DNA of 64,000 nt, taken from assembly GCA_030442035.1 (NCBI GenBank), contig JAUJEA010000018.1, positions 62,001 through 126,000 of the forward strand. The letters run 5' to 3'. The notes under the pieces were generated by a model. That model had not been told where the DNA came from. It did not search any database and was given only the letters and a program-made list of their open reading frames with translations. Made by a program: the position numbers and the translations under genes. Positions 17,322 through 26,984 of this stretch are shown piece by piece. The stretch's first letter is position 1. Every line of letters starts with the position of its first letter. The DNA is from Splendidivirga corallicola. Its GTDB lineage: Bacteria; Bacteroidota; Bacteroidia; Cytophagales; Cyclobacteriaceae.

Positions 17322-18389
17322 GTGAAAGACAATAAAAAAAAGACTCTATCGAAAAGAAAAAGATACTTTTTCTCATTTCTTACAATGCTTTTTGTTTTGA
17401 TAATAGCTGGTGTAATTGGAGAAATCATGGTCAGGATCATCAATCCCCAACCTTACTTGTATCCAAGATGGGATTTTTCCGAACAATATGGCTCACTGTT
17501 GTTTCCCAATACTACCATGACACACAAACGTCCCGGTAATTGGACATATAAATATCATGTCAATCATTATAGATATAGAGGCGAACCTGTTCCAATTTCC
17601 AATACCTATGATAAGACGAACATCATTGTTTTGGGTGACTCATACACCTTTGGTAATGGTGTACAAAATGGTGAGGAATTTGCCGCAGTGATGGGAAACA
17701 ATCTCAAGGAAACGCATAATGTTATCAACTTAGGTGTCGGTGGCTGGGGTATCACACAACAAATCAGGAGGTTTTATGAATTTGGTCAATTATATAAACC
17801 GGAGATCGTGGTGCTTCAGTTTTGTTCCAATGATCTGAAGGATAATTTCAAAAACCGGGTTACCCTTATTGAAAATGGTAAATTCAAATTTGTTAACTCG
17901 AATAACTCTTCCAACTCTTTAAAGAAATATGTTGCGGGTTCGATTATCCAGAAAAGCCAAATCTACAATCTTCTCAGAAATAGCATTTATAGGATGGTGG
18001 ATCAAAGGGAGGTAGAAAAAGAACTTAAGAAAATGAGTGACCAACAGAAGGACAATAAAGCAGCCATGACCTATGAAAATCTACACGGTGAGCTGTTAGA
18101 GCTTTTCGCTAAAGATCTAAATGAAAAAGGGATCAGACTCATGATGATATCAGTAAATAATCATCTGGAAGAACAAACGACATTGTTAAAAAGCAAAGTT
18201 GATGAGCTGGAGTCAAAGAACTATATGGAATATCACAATGTAGAACCATGGTTTAAAGATGTGAATGACTTTGGAAGTCCTGAAGGTCATATTTGGGGAA
18301 AAAAGGGGCATGAAATTATTGGTAAAAATTTAGCAACTTTGATCAAACAACAGGATAGCACATCCCTCAAATCAGAAAAGGATTTTTGA
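17322..18389 (+). CDS. Membrane-anchored SGNH/GDSL-fold hydrolase-like protein
   Basis: A 355-residue protein starting at GTG 17322; this start gives a lysine-rich N-terminus and an anchor helix (FFSFLTMLFVLIIAGVIGEI). The domain is an SGNH hydrolase: block I IIVLGDSYTFGNGV (Ser nucleophile in GDS), block II GVGGWG, block III QFCSNDL (Asn), and a C-terminal block V around GHIWGKKGHEIIG (His). In exopolysaccharide loci such proteins remove or transfer O-acetyl groups on sugars. It lies in a set with an SxtJ-like protein and a carbamoyltransferase, and a related protein is encoded at 34233-35240. The active face is expected in the periplasm. Confidence 0.85.
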   Translation: MKDNKKKTLSKRKRYFFSFLTMLFVLIIAGVIGEIMVRIINPQPYLYPRWDFSEQYGSLLFPNTTMTHKRPGNWTYKYHVNHYRYRGEPVPISNTYDKTNIIVLGDSYTFGNGVQNGEEFAAVMGNNLKETHNVINLGVGGWGITQQIRRFYEFGQLYKPEIVVLQFCSNDLKDNFKNRVTLIENGKFKFVNSNNSSNSLKKYVAGSIIQKSQIYNLLRNSIYRMVDQREVEKELKKMSDQQKDNKAAMTYENLHGELLELFAKDLNEKGIRLMMISVNNHLEEQTTLLKSKVDELESKNYMEYHNVEPWFKDVNDFGSPEGHIWGKKGHEIIGKNLATLIKQQDSTSLKSEKDF

Positions 18390-18510
18390 AATCTCGCATG
18401 TAAGTTTTAATTATAAACATTTCAATATCTATTAGCACTATATTAGCTTTCCCCCTTTGAATTATTTATTTTTGATGGTTTTACTGACTACATAATCGTT
18501 AAGCTAAATT

Positions 18511-18924
18511 ATGACAAACAACGAGCCTACCAAGTTTGGAATATTTCCGACTTCCATATCCAAGCAACAAACTGTAGATACAGGAATGGCCATGATACTT
18601 ATTTTGTTGCTTATTGGCTTTTTCACCGATCAGGTCATCTATTACAAAATTTGTATACCTGTTCTGGTTTTAAATATGACTGTTCCAAAGATATATTACC
18701 CACTGGCCATTGTGTGGTTCGGATTGTCCAATTTGTTGGGAATGGTGATGTCCAGAGTGCTGCTTTCTGTTGTTTTCTCACTGGTGGTTGTGCCAATCGG
18801 AGCACTGAGAAAAATGATGGGGAAAGACTCTATGCAGCTTAAAAACTGGAAAAAAGATTCCGGATCGGCCATGAAGACGCTTAACAAGACTTTCACCTCC
18901 CGGGATCTGGAAAGACCATATTAG
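18511..18924 (+). CDS. SxtJ-like small membrane protein
   Basis: A 137-residue protein with three hydrophobic stretches (AMILILLLIGFFTDQVIYY, ICIPVLVLNMTVPKIYYPLAIVWFGL split by a turn, RVLLSVVFSLVVVPIGALRKMMG) and a basic tail. The pattern MGKDSMQLKNWKKDSGS near the end is typical of the SxtJ membrane-protein family that accompanies carbamoyltransferases in saxitoxin and many surface-glycan clusters. No activity is established. It precedes the carbamoyltransferase gene by 157 bp. The small DUF5989 gene often found between these two in other genomes is not present here. Confidence 0.75.
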   Translation: MTNNEPTKFGIFPTSISKQQTVDTGMAMILILLLIGFFTDQVIYYKICIPVLVLNMTVPKIYYPLAIVWFGLSNLLGMVMSRVLLSVVFSLVVVPIGALRKMMGKDSMQLKNWKKDSGSAMKTLNKTFTSRDLERPY

Positions 18925-19081
18925 ATTTGTGTGGTAAGAAACACTGTTTTATAATTTCAAAACTATCCAAATGTAATTGCCGAAGATTGATTTATTTGCA
19001 TTTTGTATACTGGATATCATAATGATTCCCAGATAAGCAAAAGGTCGGTTAGGAAATTTTATTTATATAAAAAAAGAGAAA

Positions 19082-20941
19082 ATGTCTGAAGCTATATTAG
19101 GGATATCCGCTTATTATCACGACAGCGCTGCCGCAATTTTAGTAGACGGTAAAATAGTTGCAGCCGCTCACGAAGAGCGTTTTACAAGAAAAAAGCATGA
19201 TGCCTCCTTTCCGATCAATGCAGCCAAATATGTATTGGATGAGGCTGGAGTGGATTTCAATGACCTTACCGCTGTGGCTTTCTACGACAAACCTTATATT
19301 AAATTTGAGAGATTGCTTGAAACTTATCATGCTTTTGTTCCAAAAGGTCTAACAAGTTTTTTATCTGCCATTCCCGTCTGGATCAAAGAGAAACTTTTCA
19401 TGAAAAGAATGCTCATGGAAGAGTTTGCCAAACTTGGAGATAAAAAGGTTCAGGTACTCTTTCCCGAACATCACCTGTCCCATGCAGCCAGTGCCTATTT
19501 TCCATCACCCTTCCCGGAAGCTGCAATTCTTACCGTGGATGGTGTAGGAGAATGGGCTACAGCAACGATAGGACACGGTAAGGGAAATCAAATTACTATG
19601 CTCAAAGAGTTGAGATTCCCACATTCAATTGGCTTATTGTATTCTGCTTTTACCTATTACACAGGTTTCAAGGTAAATAGCGGTGAATATAAGCTTATGG
19701 GACTTGCTCCCTATGGAAATCCTGCCGCAGAGCAAACAAAGGAATTCAAAAGAAAAATACTAGAAGAGCTGGTTGATTTGAAAGAGGATGGTTCCATACT
19801 ATTGAACATGGATTATTTCAATTATGCCACTGGCTTAAGAATGGCCCATGATAAAAAATGGGAAAAATTATTCGGTTTACCAAGAAGGGAAAAAGAGGCC
19901 GAATTAACACAGGAGCATATGAATTTGGCACTCGCTATTCAGCAAGTCACAGAGGATATTGTGCTTAAATTAGCCAGGCATGCAAAAGAGTTGACCAACA
20001 GCAAATATTTAGTTCTGGCGGGTGGAGTGGCGCTGAACTGCGTAGCCAATGGTAAATTACTATCTTCAGAAATATTCGAAGATATTTGGATCCAACCGGC
20101 GGCAGGAGATGCCGGTGGTGCTTTAGGTGCTGCTCAAGCGGCGTGGTATATATGGAAAAACAACGAAAGGGATATCGTATCAGGGAAGGATTCTATGAGA
20201 GGCTCTTATCTTGGCCCTGAATTCACCAATAAGGATATTGAAAAGACCATCCAAAGATATGGTGCAGAATATACCTATTTTGAAGATTTTAACGAATTGG
20301 CCAAAAAAGTAGCCGAAATTTTATCTGAAGGAAATGTGGTAGGATGGTTCCAGGGAAGAGCTGAGTATGGGCCAAGAGCCCTTGGTAATAGAAGCATACT
20401 TGGTGATGCAAGAAATGCCGAGATGCAAAAGAAAATGAATCTAAAAATTAAATATCGTGAAGGGTTCAGACCATTTGCTCCATCGGTATTGGAAGAAGAG
20501 ATAAAAACTTTCTTCGAGTTGGACAGACCATCACCATACATGCTGTTAGTACGTCCTGTTAATGAAACTCGTAGGACAGCGGAACCGGAAAACTATAATG
20601 ACTTAGCTCTATATGATCGACTTTATCACCTGAGATCGGATGTCCCTTCAATTACACATATTGACTACTCAGCCAGGATTCAAAGTGTAAATAAGGAAAC
20701 AAACCCACGATATTGGGAACTTATCAATGAATTCAGAAAATTGACTGATTATGGTCTATTGGTAAACACAAGTTTCAATGTAAGAGGTGAACCTATGGTA
20801 CTTACACCGGATGATGGCTTCAGGTGCTTTATGAGAACAGAGATGGATTTCCTTGTATTAGGAAATTATTTATTTGATAAAAAAGCTCAAAAATCCCTAC
20901 AAAACGACACCAATTGGCAAGAAGAGTTTGAGTTGGATTAG
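19082..20941 (+). CDS. O-carbamoyltransferase of the NodU/CmcH family
   Basis: A 619-residue protein of full family length. The N-terminal Kae1-like domain shows GISAYYHDSAAAIL, EERFTRKKHDASFP, EHHLSHAASAYFPSPF (metal-binding histidines) and LTVDGVGEWAT. LVLAGGVALNCVANG and AAGDAGGALGAA follow. The C-terminal YrdC-like domain has GWFQGRAEYGPRALGNRS and REGFRPFAPSVL. These enzymes make carbamoyl-adenylate from carbamoyl phosphate and ATP and transfer the carbamoyl group to a sugar hydroxyl (NodU on Nod factors) or another alcohol. With an SxtJ-like protein and an SGNH protein upstream and an exopolysaccharide locus nearby, the likely acceptor is a surface glycan or its precursor. Confidence 0.93.
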   Translation: MSEAILGISAYYHDSAAAILVDGKIVAAAHEERFTRKKHDASFPINAAKYVLDEAGVDFNDLTAVAFYDKPYIKFERLLETYHAFVPKGLTSFLSAIPVWIKEKLFMKRMLMEEFAKLGDKKVQVLFPEHHLSHAASAYFPSPFPEAAILTVDGVGEWATATIGHGKGNQITMLKELRFPHSIGLLYSAFTYYTGFKVNSGEYKLMGLAPYGNPAAEQTKEFKRKILEELVDLKEDGSILLNMDYFNYATGLRMAHDKKWEKLFGLPRREKEAELTQEHMNLALAIQQVTEDIVLKLARHAKELTNSKYLVLAGGVALNCVANGKLLSSEIFEDIWIQPAAGDAGGALGAAQAAWYIWKNNERDIVSGKDSMRGSYLGPEFTNKDIEKTIQRYGAEYTYFEDFNELAKKVAEILSEGNVVGWFQGRAEYGPRALGNRSILGDARNAEMQKKMNLKIKYREGFRPFAPSVLEEEIKTFFELDRPSPYMLLVRPVNETRRTAEPENYNDLALYDRLYHLRSDVPSITHIDYSARIQSVNKETNPRYWELINEFRKLTDYGLLVNTSFNVRGEPMVLTPDDGFRCFMRTEMDFLVLGNYLFDKKAQKSLQNDTNWQEEFELD

Positions 20942-21148
20942 AACCGTTGATAACAAATAAATATCTCAATGTATCAAGGAACTAATTCTATTCGTTTGTT
21001 GTTTAGTTGGCTTTATCGGATTAGGCAAACACCGCTAAGCAACACAACACTTTATAGAGGGACATCTAGATCATTCAGGTCTTGAGAATGAGCACTAACA
21101 CCAAAAAACTAGAGTTCTTGATCCATTTATTTGAAAGATTAAATCAAC

Positions 21149-22648
21149 ATGACTAAATTCCTTTCCTTCCAAAGGCTTACTATTGCTGTATTTGTATTAT
21201 TAACAATTCTATCCGCCTGCAAGCGAGACGATGACGGTGGTTCTGTAAATCCTGGCGGAGATGAAGAACCGGTACCAAATGATCTTGGGATCAACTACTA
21301 TGTTTCGAATGCAGGTAATGATAGCAATGATGGGTTGACACCTAAAACAGCCTGGAAAACTTCTGCCAGAGTGCAGCAACACAGTAATTTTGAACCTGGG
21401 GACATGGTCCTTTTCAGGAGAGGCGATACTTTCGATAAGCTTACACTTGATAAAGCTGGAAATGGTACGGTGGATGAACCGATTATTTTTGGAGCCTATG
21501 GAAATGAAGATCTTGACAGGCCAATTATCAATGGAGATAGAACACCATTTAGTTTCGCTATAAATTTAAGAAATATGGGTGGCTGGATCATTCAGGATCT
21601 GAAAGTACAAGGTGCCAATGGTGACCAGATACATATTCAGCCTATTGAAGCCAACTGTGATAACATAAAGATTTTAAATTGCCATATCGATGGGGTAAAT
21701 GGACGGCATTGTATAAGGTTCGATACTGATATCCGCTCGGGAAATTTCTTTGGATGTAGCAATGTGGAAGTTGCATACAACTTGATTGAAAATGCCGGTC
21801 AAAACTTTGATAATACTTCTGATGGTGTAAATGGACCCAACATTCAGAAAAATGGTTATATACATCACAATGAATTTTTCAATAATAAATCCGAAGCTGT
21901 TGATTTAGGTGCAGGAAAGGGACATATAGTTGAATATAACTTAATGGATGGCAATAATGATAGAGATTCGGGAGGAATAAAAACGCATGTTCAATCCGGT
22001 AATCAAATAAATGACACGGAAAACATTGATCTCAGGTACAATGTAATCAAGAACTGTATACAACATGCCATTCAAATTCAGGATGGAAGATCAATTCGAG
22101 TATTCAACAATACCATCTATCACAATCAACAAAATGGGAAAAATGCTTTACTCATCGGAACTGCCAATGACAATCAGTACGATGACAACAGTTGGATAGG
22201 ATCAAATGAGATCAAAAACAATATTTTCCATGGGGTGACACATACTATCAGTATTACAGTTCTTCGGTGGGCAGGAGGCAGGGCCGGTACACCTGCAGTT
22301 TTTTGGGATGATCCCAATCGGTACGATATCAAGAACAATATTTTTTATGCCGGAGATGAAGGTAATGCCATTGTCATTAGAATACAAACCGGTCAGTTTA
22401 TGTCAGATAATCAGTTTACAGAATATTCAAACATTGCAACCACAAATAATTTACCCTTCTCTGATTTTACAGCCATTCATACCAACAATTTCAATGTGAA
22501 TCCTGATTTTAATGATCCGGATAATGGTGATTTTACTTTAAAACCTGATTCACCAGCTATTGGTGCCGGGATTGATGTTGGATTAGCAAAGGATTTCAAT
22601 GATAAGGATGTATCTAATTCTCCTAATATTGGAGCGTTTGAAAATTAA
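21149..22648 (+). CDS. Right-handed beta-helix lipoprotein, copy 1
   Basis: A 499-residue protein with a lipoprotein signal (VFVLLTILSAC, lipid-modified Cys at 24) followed by a D/G-rich tether. From about residue 49 it has the start typical of polysaccharide-lyase-like beta-helix proteins (NYYVSNAGNDSNDGLTPKTAW...), then many right-handed beta-helix turns with N/D/G ladders (IKILNCHIDGVNGRH, NVEVAYNLIENAGQ, YIHHNEFFNNKSEAVDLG). The end (DFTLKPDSPAIGAGIDVG) is also standard. Such proteins cleave or bind acidic polysaccharides; no catalytic residues can be assigned by eye. It has a paralogue next door (22863-24332) and borders an exopolysaccharide locus, so a lyase, epimerase or glycan-binding role is plausible. 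Confidence 0.85.
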   Translation: MTKFLSFQRLTIAVFVLLTILSACKRDDDGGSVNPGGDEEPVPNDLGINYYVSNAGNDSNDGLTPKTAWKTSARVQQHSNFEPGDMVLFRRGDTFDKLTLDKAGNGTVDEPIIFGAYGNEDLDRPIINGDRTPFSFAINLRNMGGWIIQDLKVQGANGDQIHIQPIEANCDNIKILNCHIDGVNGRHCIRFDTDIRSGNFFGCSNVEVAYNLIENAGQNFDNTSDGVNGPNIQKNGYIHHNEFFNNKSEAVDLGAGKGHIVEYNLMDGNNDRDSGGIKTHVQSGNQINDTENIDLRYNVIKNCIQHAIQIQDGRSIRVFNNTIYHNQQNGKNALLIGTANDNQYDDNSWIGSNEIKNNIFHGVTHTISITVLRWAGGRAGTPAVFWDDPNRYDIKNNIFYAGDEGNAIVIRIQTGQFMSDNQFTEYSNIATTNNLPFSDFTAIHTNNFNVNPDFNDPDNGDFTLKPDSPAIGAGIDVGLAKDFNDKDVSNSPNIGAFEN

Positions 22649-22663
22649 AAATGGTTCCAACAG

Positions 22664-22685
22664 TTGAACATTGCGACATGTTCAA
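22664..22685 (+). terminator. Hairpin after the first beta-helix gene
   Basis: TTGAACAT (22664-22671), 6-base loop, ATGTTCAA (22678-22685), 16 bases after the stop codon. There is no strong T-run, so termination is uncertain. Confidence 0.35.
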
Positions 22686-22862
22686 TTCAAATAATCCATA
22701 AAACCCTAACGCAGGCGAGATCTTTTTGTGTAAAAAGTAACATTTTCCTACAGAAGAGATCAAAATCTTCACTTATTCTTAGAGATTATTTTTTTCTCTA
22801 ATATTTTTATATTCCAGAAATTCAGAAAACTCAAGAATAACCAAATCGTGATAGAACACGAA

Positions 22863-24332
22863 ATGAATGCCATTTACATTAAAACGAAATTTAAGCACAA
22901 CCGGTCCCTCCTCTATTGCATAATGCTACTAATACTATCAGTCTCCATATCTATCTCCTGTGGTGAGCCTGAGAAAATCGGAAACATATATTATGTATCT
23001 GGTGATGGAAACGATGACAATGATGGCCTAACCAAGGAAACACCCTGGAAGACCACCGACCGTGTAAGAAAGCAAGGAATCTATCACCCGGGGGATGAAA
23101 TTTTATTCAAAAGAGGTGATCAATTCGGCACATTGTTTTTCGATGGCAATGGAAATGGTACCAAGGATAATCCGATCACGGTTGGCGCATATGGAGATTC
23201 AGAACTACCCCGCCCTGTTTTAGACGCAAATAGAACTACATTGAAAGCACTTTACCTTAAAAGCTCAAGTAATTGGACATTCAAAGATCTTAAATTTCAG
23301 GGAAGCAAGTCCCACCAGATCTTGATAGATCCGGAAGAAGCCAGATGTGATAATATTAAAATTCTGAATTGTCATATTGATGGGCGGGGAGGCAAACATG
23401 CCATCCGGATCAATACTGACCCAAATAAAAATACCTTGTATGGAAGTAACAATATTGAAATTGCTCACTGTTATATTGAAAATGCTGGTCAGGGCAAGGA
23501 TAGTGTTTCAGATGGTATAAATGCCCCCAACATTCAACAAAATGCCTTCATACATGATAACACTTTTTTTAACAATGTGTCAGAAGCAATTGATATTGGA
23601 GCAGGAAAAGGGCATATAATCGAAAATAATGTTATCGACGGCAATGGATACTATCATTCTGGAGGTATCAAAACACATGTACAAACTGGTAATAAAATCC
23701 ATGATACCGAGAATATGGATATCAGGTATAATATTATAAGAAATTGTATTCAACATGGTATCCAAATTCAAGATGGCAGGGACATTCGAGTATATAACAA
23801 TACCGTATATCATAATCACCCAAAAAGCAGAGTAGCATTATTGATTGGATCTGCCAATGAGGACACTTATGACATCCAATCCTGGATAAAGGGTAATAAG
23901 ATCAAAAACAATATTTTCCATGGCGTAGTTAGTAATCCCGACCAAACCACGGTTAGAATCGTGGGGGACAAACATGGGGGCCCTGCAAAGTTTTGGAAGG
24001 ATACCACCCGATACTGTTTCCAAAACAATATACTTTATGGTGGGGAAGATCCTGATGCACTTATTGTCAGAGTGAGATTGGGGCTTGATTCCTATATTGA
24101 TTTCAGAAATCAAGCAGTAGCGCAGGCACATCCATTTGAAGAATTTTTAGAGATCCATCAAAAAAATTCTAACGTTAATCCTTTGTTCAAGGATCCAGAA
24201 GGGAGGGATTTTTCCTTAAGAGCGGGATCCCCCGGAATCAATGGAGGCATCGAAATTGGTCATGACAAAGATGCTAAAGGAAATCCAATCATCAACAGGC
24301 CGGATATTGGAGCTATTGAAAGCGGGACGTGA
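22863..24332 (+). CDS. Right-handed beta-helix lipoprotein, copy 2
   Basis: A paralogue of the 21149-22648 product (VSGDGNDDNDGLTKETPWKT, KILNCHIDGRGGKHAIRINT, IHDNTFFNNVSEAIDIGAGK, GIKTHVQTGNKIHDTENM). ATG 22863 is preferred to the GTG at 22848; both are in frame and the signal sequence lies downstream of either. The signal region (LLYCIMLLILSVSISISC) ends in an atypical lipobox with no Leu before the Cys, but lipidation is still likely. About 489 residues. A tandem duplication with divergent flanks; the two copies share the central helix turns most strongly, pointing to a conserved binding groove. It converges on the exopolysaccharide operon. Confidence 0.84.
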   Translation: MNAIYIKTKFKHNRSLLYCIMLLILSVSISISCGEPEKIGNIYYVSGDGNDDNDGLTKETPWKTTDRVRKQGIYHPGDEILFKRGDQFGTLFFDGNGNGTKDNPITVGAYGDSELPRPVLDANRTTLKALYLKSSSNWTFKDLKFQGSKSHQILIDPEEARCDNIKILNCHIDGRGGKHAIRINTDPNKNTLYGSNNIEIAHCYIENAGQGKDSVSDGINAPNIQQNAFIHDNTFFNNVSEAIDIGAGKGHIIENNVIDGNGYYHSGGIKTHVQTGNKIHDTENMDIRYNIIRNCIQHGIQIQDGRDIRVYNNTVYHNHPKSRVALLIGSANEDTYDIQSWIKGNKIKNNIFHGVVSNPDQTTVRIVGDKHGGPAKFWKDTTRYCFQNNILYGGEDPDALIVRVRLGLDSYIDFRNQAVAQAHPFEEFLEIHQKNSNVNPLFKDPEGRDFSLRAGSPGINGGIEIGHDKDAKGNPIINRPDIGAIESGT

Positions 24333-24473
24333 TCCAATCCAGGGGTATTGGACCTGATACCACCAAGACAAGTCTGTTAATCTAGTTTTTGTAATATAAG
24401 CATCAGGTCATGGGTGGTTATTTCAACCAATGACTAAGGATTTACTATCGGGGTTCACACTTTCTGGGCCAAG

Positions 24474-25661
24474 CTATGGTAGGGAAATAACAAATGATTT
24501 GATCTTTTCGCCATATATTCTGTAATCAAAATTTTCCAGCCCAACAGTTTTTCCACCTTCCCCAATTTTTCTGGCCCTGTCGGGATGTTCAAGAATGAAA
24601 TTCATTTTTTTCGCAAATTCAATTTCATCGTAATTCTCAGCTATCAAGGCCGATTGTTCATCCTCGAAATAGTTTTTTACTTCACCAACATTAGTAGTTA
24701 CAATCGGATTGCCTGAGGCTGTATACTCTCCGATTTTATGTGGGAATCTTGCAATATCTCTTAAAGTAGGTCTAAGCGGAATCAACAAACCCATTGCATT
24801 AGAGTAAAGACTTACCAATTGTGGATATGGTAGTTTGGAAAATGTCCTCACCTTATCCGCATTTTTGATTTTGGTAATGCAGCTTTTCAATTTTTTCTGT
24901 GCAGCAGCGGGACCATTCACAACGAGGTAAAGGTGTACATCGCTATGATTATTCAAAGTATCGTAAGCATTCAGGATAAAGCTGATCAATTCGAAGTTTG
25001 GTGCTCCACAAAAAAGAAAATATTGCTCATTTTGTTTTTCATCACTTTGTTCAAACTTATCAAAATCGCAAAGAACCGGTATTTTTAAGCAAGGTTTGTT
25101 AGGAGCATTTTTTCTTACGAAATTCAATAATAATTCACTAATAGGAATCACACCATCCACATAGTTAAAACCATATTTTTCAAAGAGAGAATCGTTCAGA
25201 CTTTTCTTTTTACCCTTTTCCTTTCGAAGTTCGGAGTTATACTCAGCAAAATTCAATAACACCTTAAAGCCAAGTAATTTTGATAGAAAGCGATATAATA
25301 ATAAGATTCCAAATCGCTTTGAGGACACAATGGCAAAATCAATCTTTTTCTTTCTGTTGAGCCTTCGTATAATGAATACTTCGTTAATTGCTCCCCAAAC
25401 CTTTAGCAGATTCCTTTTAACAAAACTTTTTGGTTTAAAGGGTGTTCCACTGGCAAATACATAATCTATCTCTCCATATTTCCCGGATTTCTTCAATGTA
25501 ACCGATGGTGATGGTGCGTGTACTGCATTTCTGCTTATTACCGTAACTGAGCCACCAACTTCAATTAAACTTTTTGATACAAGTTTTATCTTCTGAATTT
25601 CCGCTAGTCCAACAGGAAAGCCATCAGAGCCGAGATATACAACATTAAAATTTTCGCTCAC
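24474..25661 (-). CDS. GT4-type glycosyltransferase
   Basis: A 395-residue GT-B fold glycosyltransferase. The N-terminal Rossmann domain starts FNVVYLGSDGFPVGLAEIQK. The C-terminal donor domain has YFLFCGAPNFELISFILNAY, LPYPQLVSLYSNAMGLLIP and FPHKIGEYTASGNPIVTTNVGE, in which HKIGEY-ASGNP corresponds to the E-x7-E-like sugar-nucleotide region of family 4. It has no membrane helix and acts on the cytoplasmic face during repeat-unit assembly. It is the last gene of the long minus-strand exopolysaccharide locus, 42 bp after the Wzy-like gene. Donor and linkage are not predictable. Confidence 0.85.
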   Translation of the reverse strand: MSENFNVVYLGSDGFPVGLAEIQKIKLVSKSLIEVGGSVTVISRNAVHAPSPSVTLKKSGKYGEIDYVFASGTPFKPKSFVKRNLLKVWGAINEVFIIRRLNRKKKIDFAIVSSKRFGILLLYRFLSKLLGFKVLLNFAEYNSELRKEKGKKKSLNDSLFEKYGFNYVDGVIPISELLLNFVRKNAPNKPCLKIPVLCDFDKFEQSDEKQNEQYFLFCGAPNFELISFILNAYDTLNNHSDVHLYLVVNGPAAAQKKLKSCITKIKNADKVRTFSKLPYPQLVSLYSNAMGLLIPLRPTLRDIARFPHKIGEYTASGNPIVTTNVGEVKNYFEDEQSALIAENYDEIEFAKKMNFILEHPDRARKIGEGGKTVGLENFDYRIYGEKIKSFVISLP

Positions 25662-25703
25662 AGTAGTTAGTTTTAACTCAACGATTCAATCATTCCAGGT
25701 CAC

Positions 25704-26924
25704 TCAATCAGGTTTCTCATCCTGAACTATATATATCTTATAATACAAAACCAAATAGAATAACATGAAATGATACCCATAGTAACTTATCGGAATAAAG
25801 ACAGCCGTTGCATTGATTATGATATAATTGATCACAAAAACATGGAAAATAGGATTGCCGGTTTTCCTTTTTATAATGGATCCCTTTCTGTATATCTGAT
25901 ATAAAAAACCAAAAAGCAATATGATGCCTATAGTTCCTCCTTTAAATAAAATATCAAAGTGACCTACATGAATCCCTATGTAGTAAAGCTTCAAATACTC
26001 CGGAAATTCCCAGCTACTGACCCCAAATCCAAAGATGGGTTTCCTCATAAAGAACCTTTCAAAAAAGATCCCGGTTGATTCAGTCCTTCCGACATAGGTA
26101 TCAGCAGCAACTCTATTTTGATACACAGAGGACTGCACCAGCATATCTCCAACGATAAAGTATATAACAAACAACAGACAGAAGCCAAGAATAAAAAGTG
26201 TTATACGGCTTTTTGGGTATTTAAAAAACAAAAAATAAAACAACCCTATCAAGAACATCAGCCAGCAGTATTTAGCAAAAATCACAAAAACCGAAAAGAA
26301 AAGAATACCGGTGAGGATAAGGTATTTTTTCTTGTACTCATGAAAGTTTAAGAACAAAAAATAAACAGAAAGATACCCCATCGCAATGGCGCCTTCATTG
26401 GCTCCTATTCCTCTATAAAGTGAGTTATTTCTATAAATTCCATCGGCTACTTTGTAATGTTTGATATGTTCTATTGCTTCCGGTGTTCCTCCACTATAGA
26501 AGAAGGGATCTATAAACAATTGAATCGCGCTGGCAATAAAGGTACCAATGGCTACAATAGTCAACATTTTAGTAAAAGCCTGGTGATCCTTTTTTTCAAA
26601 CTCAAGATTGTCTATGTAAAGCAAGAACAAAATCGGGAGTGAGTATTCAATCACCTCTGGCAATTTAAGCGTATCCTGAACTACCCTGTTCAAGAAACTA
26701 TATAAATTAAAGGCTAATAACCAGATAGTAACTTTGGAGATCTTGATGACAAAACGTTTATTAATTAGTTTAAGAAAAAACAAAGCTGCAAAGATCAGCA
26801 TAAATAAACGTTCTCCATGAATTGTCAATGGCCCTACTTTGGTTTCCGGTATAAGACCGGCTAAATAGGGTACCCCTACCAAAAATAGAAAAGCATATTT
26901 TTTATCAAGGGTCATTGATTTCAT
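25704..26924 (-). CDS. wzy: Wzy-like O-antigen/exopolysaccharide polymerase
   Basis: A 406-residue protein with about ten membrane helices spread over its length. It has a large extracytoplasmic loop (about residues 265-310: VYQNRVAADTYVGRTESTG, RKPIFGFGVSSWEFPEY) of the Wzy_C/RfaL type, where GRTES-G and P-FGFG are the conserved features. The upstream EGAIAMGYLSVYF segment is also typical. Such proteins join lipid-linked repeat units on the outer face of the inner membrane; O-antigen ligases share the fold. With a Wzx flippase and a Wzc-like kinase in the same operon, polymerase is the better call. Sequence conservation in this family is always low. Confidence 0.8.
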   Translation of the reverse strand: MKSMTLDKKYAFLFLVGVPYLAGLIPETKVGPLTIHGERLFMLIFAALFFLKLINKRFVIKISKVTIWLLAFNLYSFLNRVVQDTLKLPEVIEYSLPILFLLYIDNLEFEKKDHQAFTKMLTIVAIGTFIASAIQLFIDPFFYSGGTPEAIEHIKHYKVADGIYRNNSLYRGIGANEGAIAMGYLSVYFLFLNFHEYKKKYLILTGILFFSVFVIFAKYCWLMFLIGLFYFLFFKYPKSRITLFILGFCLLFVIYFIVGDMLVQSSVYQNRVAADTYVGRTESTGIFFERFFMRKPIFGFGVSSWEFPEYLKLYYIGIHVGHFDILFKGGTIGIILLFGFLYQIYRKGSIIKRKTGNPIFHVFVINYIIINATAVFIPISYYGYHFMLFYLVLYYKIYIVQDEKPD

Positions 26925-26984
26925 ATATCAAATCTCAACGGTTGTTTCAGGAATAATTTATTAGTCCAACCTCATTATCAAAAA

